Assembly: GCA_029263415.1 (NCBI GenBank)
Contig: JAJCXN010000039.1
Location: 248,001-312,000, forward strand
From: Acidobacteriota bacterium
Lineage (GTDB): Bacteria > Acidobacteriota > Thermoanaerobaculia > Multivoradales > Multivoraceae
DNA: 64,000 nt
Direction of reading: 5' to 3'
Under the pieces are notes generated by a model. It made no database searches and was not told where the DNA came from. It worked only from the letters and a program-made list of their open reading frames with translations. The translations under genes were made by a program, and so were the position numbers. Below, one piece after another: positions 17,905 through 26,418 of this stretch (the first letter of the stretch is position 1; every line of letters starts with the position of its first letter).

Positions 17905-18933
17905 ATGCGTCGTCTCGGCAACTACAACATCCAGAACCGAATCGGCGAAGGTGGAATGGGCGTTGTCTACCGAGCGCTCGATCTGCGCGATGGCAGCGAA
18001 GTGGCGCTCAAGTTGCTGCACCCTCAGTTTCGCGAGGATGAAAGCCGACGCGCTCGCTTCTTGCGAGAGGGCGAGTACGCCCAGTCCATTTCGCACGGCG
18101 GCGTGGTCAGGATCTTGGACCTGGGTGAGGTGCATCTGGACACGGCCGACCGTACGCTGTTCTTGTGCATGGAACTGGTCAAAGGGCGCGATCTCCTGCA
18201 GGTGATCTCCAGGGAAACGCCTCAGCAACGCTGGGTGGCGGAGGTCGGGCTCGCGGTGGCCGAAGCACTGCTCGCCATCGAGCAAGCGGGCATCGTTCAT
18301 CGCGACATCAAGCCGGGTAACATCCTGGTGACCTCGGAGGGAGTCGTCAAGCTCATGGACTTTGGGCTTGCCTACCGATTGGGAGAGGCTCCATCTGCAA
18401 GCGGTCCGGCCGTTGAGGACGAGGCGACACAGCCGGCCTCGGGGCTCACTCTCTTTGGCAGTGTGGTGGGCACTCCCGGCTACGCCGCGCCTGAGCAGCT
18501 CCGAGGAGAGCAGGTAGATGCGCGCAGCGACCTCTACGCCTTGGGCGCCACGCTCTACCAGATGCTCACCGGCGCGCTCCCGTTCTCAGGCACAAACCCT
18601 CGAGAGATTCTGCGAGCGACGGAAACCGCGGCCGCACGGTCGGGATTGGGAACCGCTCAGACCACAGCAGCAAGCAGCGTTGTTGTCGCCAAGCTGTTCG
18701 CGGCAGTGCCTGGCGTATCGGTTCGATTTGCCCAACTGGTAGGAGCCTTGATGAGTGCCCCTATGGAGCAGCGTCCGAGCAGCGCTGTACACGTGAGCGC
18801 ATTCTTAGAGGCCATGCTCTTAGACGATCCCGAACTCGACAGCCGGCTAGAAGCGCCCGACGGTAAGCGTTTAGGCGCTGGCACATCTGCTTGGATGCGT
18901 CTGAAAGACTGGTTAGATCGTAAAGAGTCTTGA
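17905..18933 (+). CDS. Soluble Ser/Thr protein kinase (PknB-like)
   Basis: The 342-residue protein is almost only a Hanks-type kinase domain: glycine loop GEGGMGVVY (14-22), ATP Lys 36, catalytic HRDIKPGN (132-139), DFG (152-154), then GTPGYAAPEQ and SDLYALG. All catalytic residues are present. There is no membrane helix and no sensor domain, unlike most bacterial PknB proteins, so input and targets are unknown. It lies 94 bases after the small ORF that follows the respiratory operon, and 47 bases before a lipoprotein gene. Confidence 0.92.
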   Translation: MRRLGNYNIQNRIGEGGMGVVYRALDLRDGSEVALKLLHPQFREDESRRARFLREGEYAQSISHGGVVRILDLGEVHLDTADRTLFLCMELVKGRDLLQVISRETPQQRWVAEVGLAVAEALLAIEQAGIVHRDIKPGNILVTSEGVVKLMDFGLAYRLGEAPSASGPAVEDEATQPASGLTLFGSVVGTPGYAAPEQLRGEQVDARSDLYALGATLYQMLTGALPFSGTNPREILRATETAAARSGLGTAQTTAASSVVVAKLFAAVPGVSVRFAQLVGALMSAPMEQRPSSAVHVSAFLEAMLLDDPELDSRLEAPDGKRLGAGTSAWMRLKDWLDRKES

Positions 18934-18980
18934 AGCCTACCCGCTGTGCACCATGACACCCCAGAACTGGAGACTCAGCT

Positions 18981-19838
18981 TTGAAACCATCCGAATCCTC
19001 CTTCGCGTTGCCGTCAGCCCCAAGCCCAGGCGCGGTCAAGTCCCTCAGATTCCTTGTTGGAACCGTGCTTGTTGCCGCAGCGAGCTTCGCATGCAGCCCT
19101 GCGGTCGAACCCGCGGAGTCCCCGGAAACGGCGAACTCTGGCGCGGATCCTGCCGCAGCGGCGGAGGCCTCGGTCCCCGAGATCGTGGGCCGCGCGCTCC
19201 AATTCCACGGCTCCGAGATGCTCGAACAATCCAACGTCTCGTTGACCGTGACGTCAAAGTCCGGATCGTTCGGGGTGATCGCGCAACCCGGCCCAGTGTT
19301 CGACTACACAATCTTCAGCGGATCGAGCGACAACTCGGTGGTCACCCGCCACACCAACAAGCCTGGCGAACCTGAACTGACGGTCACCGAAGGTGATCAG
19401 CCGGTGGAGATTAGCGACCCCCAGGTGACTCGCGATTTCGTCTCGGCTCGTATGTACTTTCTGTTCTTTCCGTATCGCCTGCTGGATCCAGACACGACCC
19501 TGACCGATCTAGGCATGGAAACGTGGGGTAGTCGAGAACTTCACAAAGTGCGACTGACCTTCGCCAGCGGCACCAGCACCAATGCGGATCAGGGCTTCCT
19601 GTTCTGGTTTGACCCTGAGACCGCGCAGCTGCAGCAGTTTGCCTACACCTTTGACGGCGGCGTGCGGTTTCGCAAGATGGTGAATGCGCGCCGGGTAGCT
19701 GGAGTACTGATTGCCGACCACGAAAACTACGCACACGACGAGAACGTGTCGGTGAACGTGGTTACACCTGAGTTCGCGAGTGGCATGAAGTTGCTATCCA
19801 CCGTGGCCTTGAGTGACGTGAGCATCACCGCGCGCTAG
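18981..19838 (+). CDS. Lipoprotein, DUF6503-like
   Basis: The 285-residue protein starts at TTG 18981 behind GGAGA. A long n-region and hydrophobic segment end in a lipobox (AASFAC). The mature part carries the RALQFHG start seen in a family of about 270-residue exported beta-rich proteins (DUF6503) and resembles outer-membrane lipoprotein-sorting folds. It is probably a periplasmic lipid-anchored protein of unknown role. Confidence in the family name is moderate; the lipoprotein call is firm. Confidence 0.72.
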   Translation: MKPSESSFALPSAPSPGAVKSLRFLVGTVLVAAASFACSPAVEPAESPETANSGADPAAAAEASVPEIVGRALQFHGSEMLEQSNVSLTVTSKSGSFGVIAQPGPVFDYTIFSGSSDNSVVTRHTNKPGEPELTVTEGDQPVEISDPQVTRDFVSARMYFLFFPYRLLDPDTTLTDLGMETWGSRELHKVRLTFASGTSTNADQGFLFWFDPETAQLQQFAYTFDGGVRFRKMVNARRVAGVLIADHENYAHDENVSVNVVTPEFASGMKLLSTVALSDVSITAR

Positions 19839-19946
19839 GGGAAAGATCCCACGTTCTATTTGTGGTCCTAAGGGGGTCTGTTACCGTTGCCGGCCAAGCA
19901 ACTTGGGTCCATCTTTGGGCCCCACAAACGCTCACAGGAGAAGCAC

Positions 19947-20381
19947 GTGAAGAAAGCAATCTTTGAAACCAACCGCGGCACGATCGAGATCGAGTTGTAC
20001 GATGAGAAGACCCCGAAGACGGTCGCCAACTTTGAGAAGCTGGTTGCCGATGGCTACTATGACGGCCTATCTTTTCATCGTGTGATCGACGACTTCATGG
20101 TCCAAGGGGGGTGCCCACAAGGGACCGGCACCGGCGGTCCTGGCTACACCTTCGAGGACGAGTTCGACCCCGAACTGAAGCACGACGGCCCGGGCGTTCT
20201 GTCGATGGCGAATGCGGGACCGAATACCAACGGCAGCCAGTTCTTCATCACTCACGTTGCAACCCCGTGGCTCGATGGCAAGCACTCGGTGTTTGGCAAG
20301 GTCACCTCTGGGATGGACGTGGTCAACTCGATCGTTCAGGGCGATTCGATGAGCAAGGTGACCGTTCAGAACCCGAGCTGA
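19947..20381 (+). CDS. Peptidyl-prolyl cis-trans isomerase (cyclophilin type)
   Basis: The 144-residue protein starts at GTG 19947, four bases after AGGAGAA; the frame is open upstream but lacks a comparable site. It has the cyclophilin motifs [18 protein letters not shown] and [10 protein letters not shown], so catalysis of proline isomerisation is expected. No signal peptide is seen, so it is cytosolic. The last codons and stop lie in a 20-bp tandem duplication. Confidence 0.93.
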   Translation: MKKAIFETNRGTIEIELYDEKTPKTVANFEKLVADGYYDGLSFHRVIDDFMVQGGCPQGTGTGGPGYTFEDEFDPELKHDGPGVLSMANAGPNTNGSQFFITHVATPWLDGKHSVFGKVTSGMDVVNSIVQGDSMSKVTVQNPS

Positions 20382-20401
20382 CGGTTCAGAACCCGAGCTG
20401 A
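20362..20401 (+). repeat. 20-bp tandem duplication at the cyclophilin 3' end
   Basis: CSGTTCAGAACCCGAGCTGA occurs twice, differing at one base. Each copy contains a TGA (20379-20381 and 20399-20401). The first stop ends the gene, so the second copy is a non-coding duplicate of its tail. Confidence 0.9.
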
Positions 20402-20418
20402 TAGCTCGGAACCTGAAC

Positions 20419-20462
20419 CTCGTGTTGATGCTCGCTCCAAGCGCCCGTAGGACGGGCGCGTC
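20419..20462 (+). repeat. Palindrome-containing repeat, copy 1
   Basis: A 44-base sequence matching copy 2 (20715-20758) at about 39 positions. It contains the hairpin GCGCCCGT-AGG-ACGGGCGC, with an 8-bp perfect stem, similar in design to REP-type elements. Confidence 0.8.
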
Positions 20463-20500
20463 GCGAGGAGAGGGCGGAAGCGCGAGGTCGGTTTGGGAAT

Positions 20501-20680
20501 GTGTCGCGCAAGATCCTCGAGCCCTTCATGAGGCGGCGACTCAAGCTCGAGTTGCCGCTCGCTCACCGCAGTTTTGGGGCGGACCCGTCTTACTACGCCA
20601 AGCCGCGGTTCGAGCCTCCGTTGATGACAGCTCAAGCGCTGCGAACACAGCCGCGACGGCTAGGGACCAGTGCTGGTTAG
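20501..20680 (+). CDS. Possible small ORF or gene remnant
   Basis: GTG 20501 to TAG 20678 encodes 59 residues (MSRKILEPFMRRRLKLELPL and onward). Most third codon positions are G or C, unlike the other frames here. No upstream ribosome-binding site is clear and I do not recognise the product. It may be a decayed end of a lost gene. Confidence 0.2.
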   Translation: MSRKILEPFMRRRLKLELPLAHRSFGADPSYYAKPRFEPPLMTAQALRTQPRRLGTSAG

Positions 20681-20714
20681 CGATGTGCAGCCTCCCGTAG
20701 GATGGAACCCTATC

Positions 20715-20911
20715 CTCCTGTTCATCCTTGCTCCAAGCGCCCGTATGACGGGCGCGTCAATACCGAAAGAGGGCGACGCGTTGGCTTTGCGGGCGTCAAG
20801 CCCAAGCTCTCAGCTCCGACTCACCCCGCTTCAGGCCGCTCCTATGGCTTTTCGCCGTTTCCTCGCGACGCGCTCAGTCTTTGGGGCGCTTGGAGCGAGG
20901 GTGAACAGGAG
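20715..20911. mobile_element. MITE-like element with 28-bp inverted terminal repeats
   Basis: The ends 20715-20742 and 20884-20911 are inverted repeats of 28 bases with two mismatches (CTCCTGTTCAYCCTYGCTCC is the outer part). The 197-base interior codes for nothing obvious. The left end is also repeat copy 2 (20715-20758). No transposase is present and no clear target duplication was found, so mobility is inferred from structure only. Confidence 0.45.
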
Positions 20912-20935
20912 CCTAGCCACCTGTCTCGCGGGAGG

Positions 20936-21487
20936 CTACGCACTGCTGTCAGCACGGGTTGTTAGGCGGAAGGTGCCGCGGATGCGATCTTTGGTGACGC
21001 CGGGGAACCGGAGAGCCCGACCGTGGGCCGTGCAGTAGACGCCGGGCGCTAGGCTGCCGGTGCCGAAGATGGCTTCGGTGAGGTTTTGCAAGGCGTCCGA
21101 TTTTTTCATCTCGAACGGGCGCATGGCTCCGGTCAAGACGATTGGCACTGGGGGGTGTGGGAACTCTTGCACGAGGGATTCGCCGGTGTCGGTGAGGGTG
21201 TCGGTGCCGTGCAGAATGACGACGCCGTGGGTCGCGATGTCGTTGGGCTCGGCATCGGGATCGCCAAAGGCGAGGCGTACGGCTTCGACGATCCTCTTGC
21301 GATCCGGCTGCTGCATCTCGAGGCTGTCTTTGCTCATGAGTTCGAGGATGCTGATCCGAGTGTCTTCTAAGCGCAGTTCTTCGAGCATGCGCCGCACAAT
21401 GGTGTGGCGATTGGTGAGTTCACCGGAGGTTTCATCGTAGGTTTTCTCGATGGTTCCGCCAGTGGTGATGAGGGTGACTCGGCGCAT
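20936..21487 (-). CDS. Single-domain asparaginase-family protein
   Basis: The 183-residue protein has the asparaginase signatures TTGGTIEK near the start and HGTDT near residue 95, supplying both catalytic Thr regions, then TGAMRP. Typical L-asparaginases are ~330 residues with two domains; this is the N-terminal domain alone. A family of short stand-alone forms exists, so it need not be broken, but the 3' end directly abuts the repeat region. It may hydrolyse asparagine or a related amide in the cytosol. Confidence 0.8.
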   Translation of the reverse strand: MRRVTLITTGGTIEKTYDETSGELTNRHTIVRRMLEELRLEDTRISILELMSKDSLEMQQPDRKRIVEAVRLAFGDPDAEPNDIATHGVVILHGTDTLTDTGESLVQEFPHPPVPIVLTGAMRPFEMKKSDALQNLTEAIFGTGSLAPGVYCTAHGRALRFPGVTKDRIRGTFRLTTRADSSA

Positions 21488-21549
21488 GTGTCTTCTCTTC
21501 GTTGTCTTGGGTTCTAGGGTCCCGATCCGTGCAGCGGGACCCTAGCTGA

Positions 21550-22104
21550 TCAGTCTCGAACCTCGACGATCATCTCGATTTCGACCGCCGCGCCTAAGGG
21601 CAGCGAGGCCATGCCGAGAGCTGCTCGTGCGTGCTTGGCGCGCTCACCGAACACTTCGACCAAGAAATCAGAGCAACCGTTGACTACGCGGGATTGATCG
21701 GTGAAGGCTGGGGCCGAGTTGACGAAGCCTGAGACCTTGACGATCCGGACCACCTTGTCGAGATCGCCGATTTCTGCTTTCAGCGACGAAAGGAGCCCGA
21801 CGGCGGAGAGCTTGGCGGCTGCATAACCCTGTTCGACGGTCAGGTCAGTGCCGAGCTTGCCGGCAATCAATTCGCCCTCGGCCGAGCGTGAGATGTGGCC
21901 AGCGAGAAAAACCAAGTTGCCGGTTCGTACCGCGCGCACGTAGTTGGCGACCGGCTTGCCTGGCGTAGGCAAAGTGATTCCCATCTCTTTGAGTTTCTGC
22001 TCCGGAGTCTCTGCGGCAACGCTTGTTGTCGAGAATGCGGCGGTTGCGAGAAGAACTGCGATGAGGATCGCAGTCCGGTTGTGTCTTTTGGGTTGGTACT
22101 GCAT
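21550..22104 (-). CDS. RidA/YjgF-family protein with a signal peptide
   Basis: The protein has 184 residues from the ATG at 22104, with GGAG upstream. Residues 1-29 form a signal peptide (TAILIAVLLATAAF, cleavage near VAA-ET). The rest is an Rid-family domain of about 150 residues, longer than RidA itself (~125) and closer to the YjgH/Rid4-7 type. The RidA catalytic Arg is not evident in the usual place, so imine deaminase activity is uncertain. Export is unusual for this family. Confidence 0.82.
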   Translation of the reverse strand: MQYQPKRHNRTAILIAVLLATAAFSTTSVAAETPEQKLKEMGITLPTPGKPVANYVRAVRTGNLVFLAGHISRSAEGELIAGKLGTDLTVEQGYAAAKLSAVGLLSSLKAEIGDLDKVVRIVKVSGFVNSAPAFTDQSRVVNGCSDFLVEVFGERAKHARAALGMASLPLGAAVEIEMIVEVRD

Positions 22105-22174
22105 TGCTCTGAACTCCAAACGTGGTGGTCAGTCGGTGTTGCGATGACGTGGGAAGGCGAACGTGTGAGACACG

Positions 22175-23905
22175 TCACTCTTGCTCAGGGCCGGGTGCCC
22201 CTTCGAACTGTGCGAGCCGGCTAACCCCATCGTACTCGGCTCCGGGGATTCCCAGAACTGCAGCGACCGTGGGTACAAGATCCGTGACGGACGCGCGTCC
22301 ATCGACTTGCTGTGGTGGAAGCCCAGGAATGCGAAACATAAGTGGAACCCAACTGTCGTAGCGATTGGCGGAGCCGTGGCTGGCTACGGTGGAGGTGGCC
22401 AGCGTGTTGGGTTGGAGATGGACCAGCAAGTCGGGGCTCGAGCCCTCGAGATAGTTGTTCTGGAACAACTCCAACAGTGGGTCATTCGTGCTCTCGGCGA
22501 GCTCGGCAGGCAGTATCACACGATCGACTCTCGGGCAGCTGCGCGCCCCTTCGGCGAGGGCTGCACGGATCTCGTCGAAATCGACGGCGTGTTTGTCTAA
22601 GACTTCGCGATCAAAGTAGAACAAGCTGGGCATCCAGTCTTCGCCTTCGAGGCTGAATCGCTCGGTGAGCTGTTGGCCCAGCTGTTGAAAGCACTCAACG
22701 GAGTCGGTGCCCAGCCGTCCGGCGTCGACACCGCGCTCTATGGCGACCTCGGGAACTTGGCCGACACCGTGATCCGAGGAGAACGCGATCAGCACGTTGT
22801 CCATGCCGATGGTCTCAGAGACGGCGTCAAGAAGTTTGCCGATGGTGCGGTCAAGGCGGACCAAAGTGTCGACGAGTTCAGGACTGTCGGGGCCTAGGCC
22901 ATGCCCGACAGCGTCAGTGGCCGAGAAGTTCACTGCGAGCAGGTCGGGATAGGCGTCTTGGCCTAACGATTCAGCTGTGAGCGTCGCGATCGCCAGCTCT
23001 CCCACGTAGTCGTCGATGAACGGAGTCGAATAGATCGAGCTATAGAGGCTCGGACCGGGGGTCATGGAGGAGCCGCCAAGCGAGTAGGGAAAGCCTCGGG
23101 AGAAGGCGCCGCGGTCGAGCGGTTCGATTCCCTCGATGCCGGCTGACTCGATCTCTTGCAGGCTGAATGTTGGGTTCCAGGTGGTCCCGAATAGCTGGTC
23201 GACCCATTGCGCGTCGTGAAAGGTGTCCATCCACACGGGTAGTCCGCTGCCACCGGCTTTGATCTGAGCCTTGAGTTCCGGGTTGTAGAAGCTCGAGGTG
23301 GTGAAGTGTCCAGAACGTCGGTCGTACCAAAACGCACCGTCGGCTTCACGGCCGGCGGTGAGGACGGTGGAACGGTCCTTGCCGCCCATGGTGAACACCT
23401 TGGATTGAGGCCAGTGCGCCTTGATGCGATCACCAAGCGTCGGCACTCGGAGCCGGAGTGGGCTCATACCGTGGTCGTCGTCTTCGACCGAGTAGATCAC
23501 CTTGCCCTTGGTTCGATCGAACCAGTTGTTGTTGACGATGCCGTGTGTTGACGGATGAGCACCGGTGGCGATGCTGGCATGCCCGGGCGACGTGCTGGTG
23601 ATGGCGTGATCCTGATGCGCGTCGGGGAAGAACTGAGACTCAGCGCGCAGTCGGGCAAAGCCACCACTCCACAGCGGGGCGAAGCGATCGAGGTAGTCGC
23701 CGCGTAGTTGATCCACCACGATCAACAGGACCAGCCGTGGCGTTCCCTCGTGCGGTGGGTTCTCCGCCTCGGTGGCGTTGGTGCCGCTGGTGGCGTCGAG
23801 CGTGGTCGGTTCGCTGTCGGTACACCCGAGGGCAACCAGCATCAATGCGATGAGGAGCATAGGAGCTGGGACCGCAAAGGCTCTGCGTGAGGAGTACTTG
23901 TTCAA
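22175..23905 (-). CDS. Alkaline-phosphatase-superfamily phosphodiesterase lipoprotein
   Basis: The 576-residue protein starts at a TTG (23905) behind GGAAGAAG, overlapping the M61 stop. The signal ends in a lipobox (VALGC). The fold is that of type I phosphodiesterase/PafA: metal ligand Asp 65 in VVDQLRGD, nucleophile Thr 105 in STSPGHAS, then FSATDAVGHGLGP and FSSDHGVG supplying the other Asp/His ligands. It should remove phosphate from organic phosphates outside the cytosol. It is coupled to the M61 peptidase gene upstream. Confidence 0.9.
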   Translation of the reverse strand: MNKYSSRRAFAVPAPMLLIALMLVALGCTDSEPTTLDATSGTNATEAENPPHEGTPRLVLLIVVDQLRGDYLDRFAPLWSGGFARLRAESQFFPDAHQDHAITSTSPGHASIATGAHPSTHGIVNNNWFDRTKGKVIYSVEDDDHGMSPLRLRVPTLGDRIKAHWPQSKVFTMGGKDRSTVLTAGREADGAFWYDRRSGHFTTSSFYNPELKAQIKAGGSGLPVWMDTFHDAQWVDQLFGTTWNPTFSLQEIESAGIEGIEPLDRGAFSRGFPYSLGGSSMTPGPSLYSSIYSTPFIDDYVGELAIATLTAESLGQDAYPDLLAVNFSATDAVGHGLGPDSPELVDTLVRLDRTIGKLLDAVSETIGMDNVLIAFSSDHGVGQVPEVAIERGVDAGRLGTDSVECFQQLGQQLTERFSLEGEDWMPSLFYFDREVLDKHAVDFDEIRAALAEGARSCPRVDRVILPAELAESTNDPLLELFQNNYLEGSSPDLLVHLQPNTLATSTVASHGSANRYDSWVPLMFRIPGLPPQQVDGRASVTDLVPTVAAVLGIPGAEYDGVSRLAQFEGAPGPEQE

Positions 23906-25935
23906 CGGTCTTCTTCCTTGCTGTCGTTCGTCGCTGCGTCGTCGTCTTTGTCGTCAGGCCAGGGGTGTCCTACCCAGGAATGATATGAGGCCTTCTGTTG
24001 ATCGGTGGGTGTCGCTGAGCGCCTGATTTGCCACGATGCTGCGGTTCGCGCGCCAAGGGCAACGTCTAGCTGCTTGAGGTCGCCGTGTCTCACATAGTGC
24101 ACGGTCACCGTCTCGCTCGGTTCAAAGGTTTCCACGAGCTCGCTCCAACCTTTGGTCTCGATCCTACGGCCCGCGATCGCCACAAGCTCGTCTCCAGGGA
24201 TGAAGCCCGCTTCGTAGAAGGAACTACCTGCTCGGATCGAGCGGATCACAGCCTTGCCTGAGGCATCGGTGAGGCTCGCCCCACTGTCGGCGACGACGCG
24301 CGGTTGCTTCTCGCCTGCGTCTTCGGGTTGGGCTGCGTCATCGCCAGTAGCGTCGCCGTCTTGGGCGTGTTCGTCTTGGGCGTGTTCGTCCTGGTCCTCG
24401 TCGGCCGGTCGTGCGCCGTTGGCTCGCTTCTCGGGCTTGTAAAAGAGCTCAAGACCGACATGCTTGAAGGCATCTGCCAATGGCAACGGCGTAACTCCAT
24501 CCACATACTGCTCGAAGAACGAAGACCAAGAACGGCCACTGACGCCGGCCACGGTGTTCTCGAGATCCTCTCGCGAGTAGCCGCCCTGATCGAGTGGGAA
24601 GCGTTCGTAGAGCGCGCGCATCACCTGGTCCAGCGTCTTCTCATCGGAGCTTTCGGCACGGATCATGAGATCCAAGACCATACTCACTAGCGCTCCTTGG
24701 CTGTAGAAGGAAACGGTGGTGTTGGCCGCGTCTGGGGTGCGACGGTTGAACTTCACCCACGCGTCATACGACGAATCGGACAGGCTTTGCACGCCCGTGC
24801 CGGGGCGAGTGCGGCTGCCGTCGACTAGCTTTCCTAGTTCTTCTAGGTACTTGTCGGTTTTGACTAAAGCGGTCCGCGCCAGCGTCATGCTGTCGTAGTA
24901 GCTGGTGGTGCCCTCGGCGACCCAGAAGAGAGTGCTGTAGTTCTCGTTCTGCAGGTCGTAAGGAGCCATGGTGCTGGGCCTGATCTGCTTCACGTTCCAT
25001 GTGTGGAAGAACTCATGGGACACCAGGCCCAGAAAGTTCCGGTAGTCATTGTTGTTGCTCAGGCTGCCTTCGAGCCGACTGACCGGGACCTGCATGATTG
25101 TGCTGTTGAGATGTTCGGTACCGCCGCCTACTCCTGCGCCAGCGTGTACCAGAAACACGTAGCGTTGGTAGGGCAAGGTGCCAAAGATCGACAGTTGACT
25201 TTCAACGATCGCGGTGAAGTCGTCGATCAACCGAGTGCGATCGAATCGGCGGCCTTTGGGCCAAACGATGATCTCGTGCGGCGTGTCTGCTACCTCGAAG
25301 TCGATGCGGTCGTGCAAGCCGATCTCGATCGGCGAGTCGATCAAGACGTCAAAGTTCGGTGCCCCTACAGCGCGAGCGTTGCCCGCGACTTGTTCTAGTC
25401 CGCCTGCGATGCTCCAAGTGTCGGGTGCTGAGAATTCGACCTCGAGAGCGCTATTGCGAAGCTCCGGTGCATACAAGAAGACGGCAGACCCAGAAAGGAA
25501 GGCGTGGGTGTTGTCCGCGTGTCGCGTGCGCATGCCCAAGGAATTGGCGTAGAGTTCATAGCTCACGCTCAAGCGCTCAGCACCGCGAGTGTCGATGCGC
25601 CAGGTTGCTTTGTCCTGCTTCTGGACCGCGCGCTCAGATCCACCTTCGTCGCGTGCGGTCAAGTGAACGATCCCGCCTGCTGGATCGAGGATGACGTAAC
25701 GGCCGGGTCTCCACGCTGGCATGGACAGGTCGACGGAGTCGCGGCCTGAGAGCGGGCCGGACAGTTCAAAACTCATCGAGACCTTGACCCGCTGGGTGGC
25801 AGCGCGCTCGAGGTCGACGTGGTACCTCACCTCGGGTAGTTGTGCGGCCGCTGGAGCAGAGAACGCGATGAGTAGGGACGCGGTTGCACTGAGCAGCAGC
25901 CAGGGGGTTGGTCGGTTTGTCGTTGCAGCGAGCAT
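23902..25935 (-). CDS. M61 (glycyl aminopeptidase) family metallopeptidase with PDZ domain
   Basis: The 677-residue protein has a signal peptide (ATASLLIAFSAPAAAQ). The N-terminal beta domain is followed by a gluzincin catalytic domain with HEFFHTWN and a downstream Glu in VAEGTTSYYD. A PDZ domain (SSFYEAGFIPGDELVAI) sits near residues 570-630. An acidic insert (~505-545) before it contains the repeat DEHAQDEHAQD. It should trim peptides in the periplasm. It is the first gene of a four-gene minus-strand run. Confidence 0.92.
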   Translation of the reverse strand: MLAATTNRPTPWLLLSATASLLIAFSAPAAAQLPEVRYHVDLERAATQRVKVSMSFELSGPLSGRDSVDLSMPAWRPGRYVILDPAGGIVHLTARDEGGSERAVQKQDKATWRIDTRGAERLSVSYELYANSLGMRTRHADNTHAFLSGSAVFLYAPELRNSALEVEFSAPDTWSIAGGLEQVAGNARAVGAPNFDVLIDSPIEIGLHDRIDFEVADTPHEIIVWPKGRRFDRTRLIDDFTAIVESQLSIFGTLPYQRYVFLVHAGAGVGGGTEHLNSTIMQVPVSRLEGSLSNNNDYRNFLGLVSHEFFHTWNVKQIRPSTMAPYDLQNENYSTLFWVAEGTTSYYDSMTLARTALVKTDKYLEELGKLVDGSRTRPGTGVQSLSDSSYDAWVKFNRRTPDAANTTVSFYSQGALVSMVLDLMIRAESSDEKTLDQVMRALYERFPLDQGGYSREDLENTVAGVSGRSWSSFFEQYVDGVTPLPLADAFKHVGLELFYKPEKRANGARPADEDQDEHAQDEHAQDGDATGDDAAQPEDAGEKQPRVVADSGASLTDASGKAVIRSIRAGSSFYEAGFIPGDELVAIAGRRIETKGWSELVETFEPSETVTVHYVRHGDLKQLDVALGARTAASWQIRRSATPTDQQKASYHSWVGHPWPDDKDDDAATNDSKEEDR
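24360..24389 (+). repeat. 15-bp tandem duplication inside the M61 gene
   Basis: CTTGGGCGTGTTCGT is present twice in tandem and in frame (minus strand), encoding the DEHAQ repeat of the acidic insert. Confidence 0.9.
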
Positions 25936-26418
25936 AGAGTGCCTCGGGTTGCTAGTGGTGGTTTGTTCTGAACTGTTCGGTCGCGGGGTACTAGGCGTTT
26001 GGCGCGAATGGACGGAATCGCCACCTGATCACTACTGCTGAGTGGCGGCTCCTGACTCGACGTGCCAGTTTCTGATGGGCGGGCGGGAGCGCGAAGACTG
26101 TACCTTCGCAGCCACTGGACCGCTTGGCCACCAGCAGGAGTCCCTCCCCTTACCTTGGTATGCATCCTCGCGCATGCCTAGCGACGCGGCGGCAACGCAC
26201 TGCCACTGCCGTGATTGAATCTGTGCTGCCACGCGGGCGGGACTCAATGCTGAACATCGGCTTTAGGCACGGAGAGAATAATGTGGGCCCACCTAGAGGT
26301 TAGAGATCGATATCGCGCATCTACGCCCGATCGAGGAGTCGCTCGATCTCGTTGCGGTTTTGCAGCCATCATTGTACGGTGCAAGATCGTATGCCATCCA
26401 TCAGAGGTCATTGTTCCG
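25936..26418. other. Divergent intergenic region, 483 bases
   Basis: This lies between the minus-strand M61 gene and the plus-strand TPR gene. I see no convincing gene or structured RNA. A GGAGAG precedes an ATG at 26281 that is in frame with the TPR gene, but codon use between 26281 and 26418 does not look coding. Both promoters must lie here. Confidence 0.6.

Larger units (their letters stand above)
20402..20935. other. Non-coding repeat region, 534 bases
   Basis: Between the cyclophilin and asparaginase genes I see no convincing gene. The region holds three copies of a 28-44 bp repeat, hairpins of the form GCGCCCGT-N3-ACGGGCGC, and an AGGAT/ATCCT inverted repeat near 20698-20716. The only frame with coding-like codon use is listed separately at 20501-20680. 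Confidence 0.7.

Noticed and set aside
20422-21038. Two overlapping plus-strand frames (20422-20700 and 20670-21038) with APSARRTGAS-like starts.
   Set aside because: They are translations of the repeat and hairpin sequences, and the second runs antisense into the asparaginase gene.
23119-23132. A GGTTCGATTCC stretch resembling a tRNA T-arm.
   Set aside because: No acceptor stem, anticodon arm or CCA end is nearby, and it lies inside the phosphodiesterase gene in coding frame.
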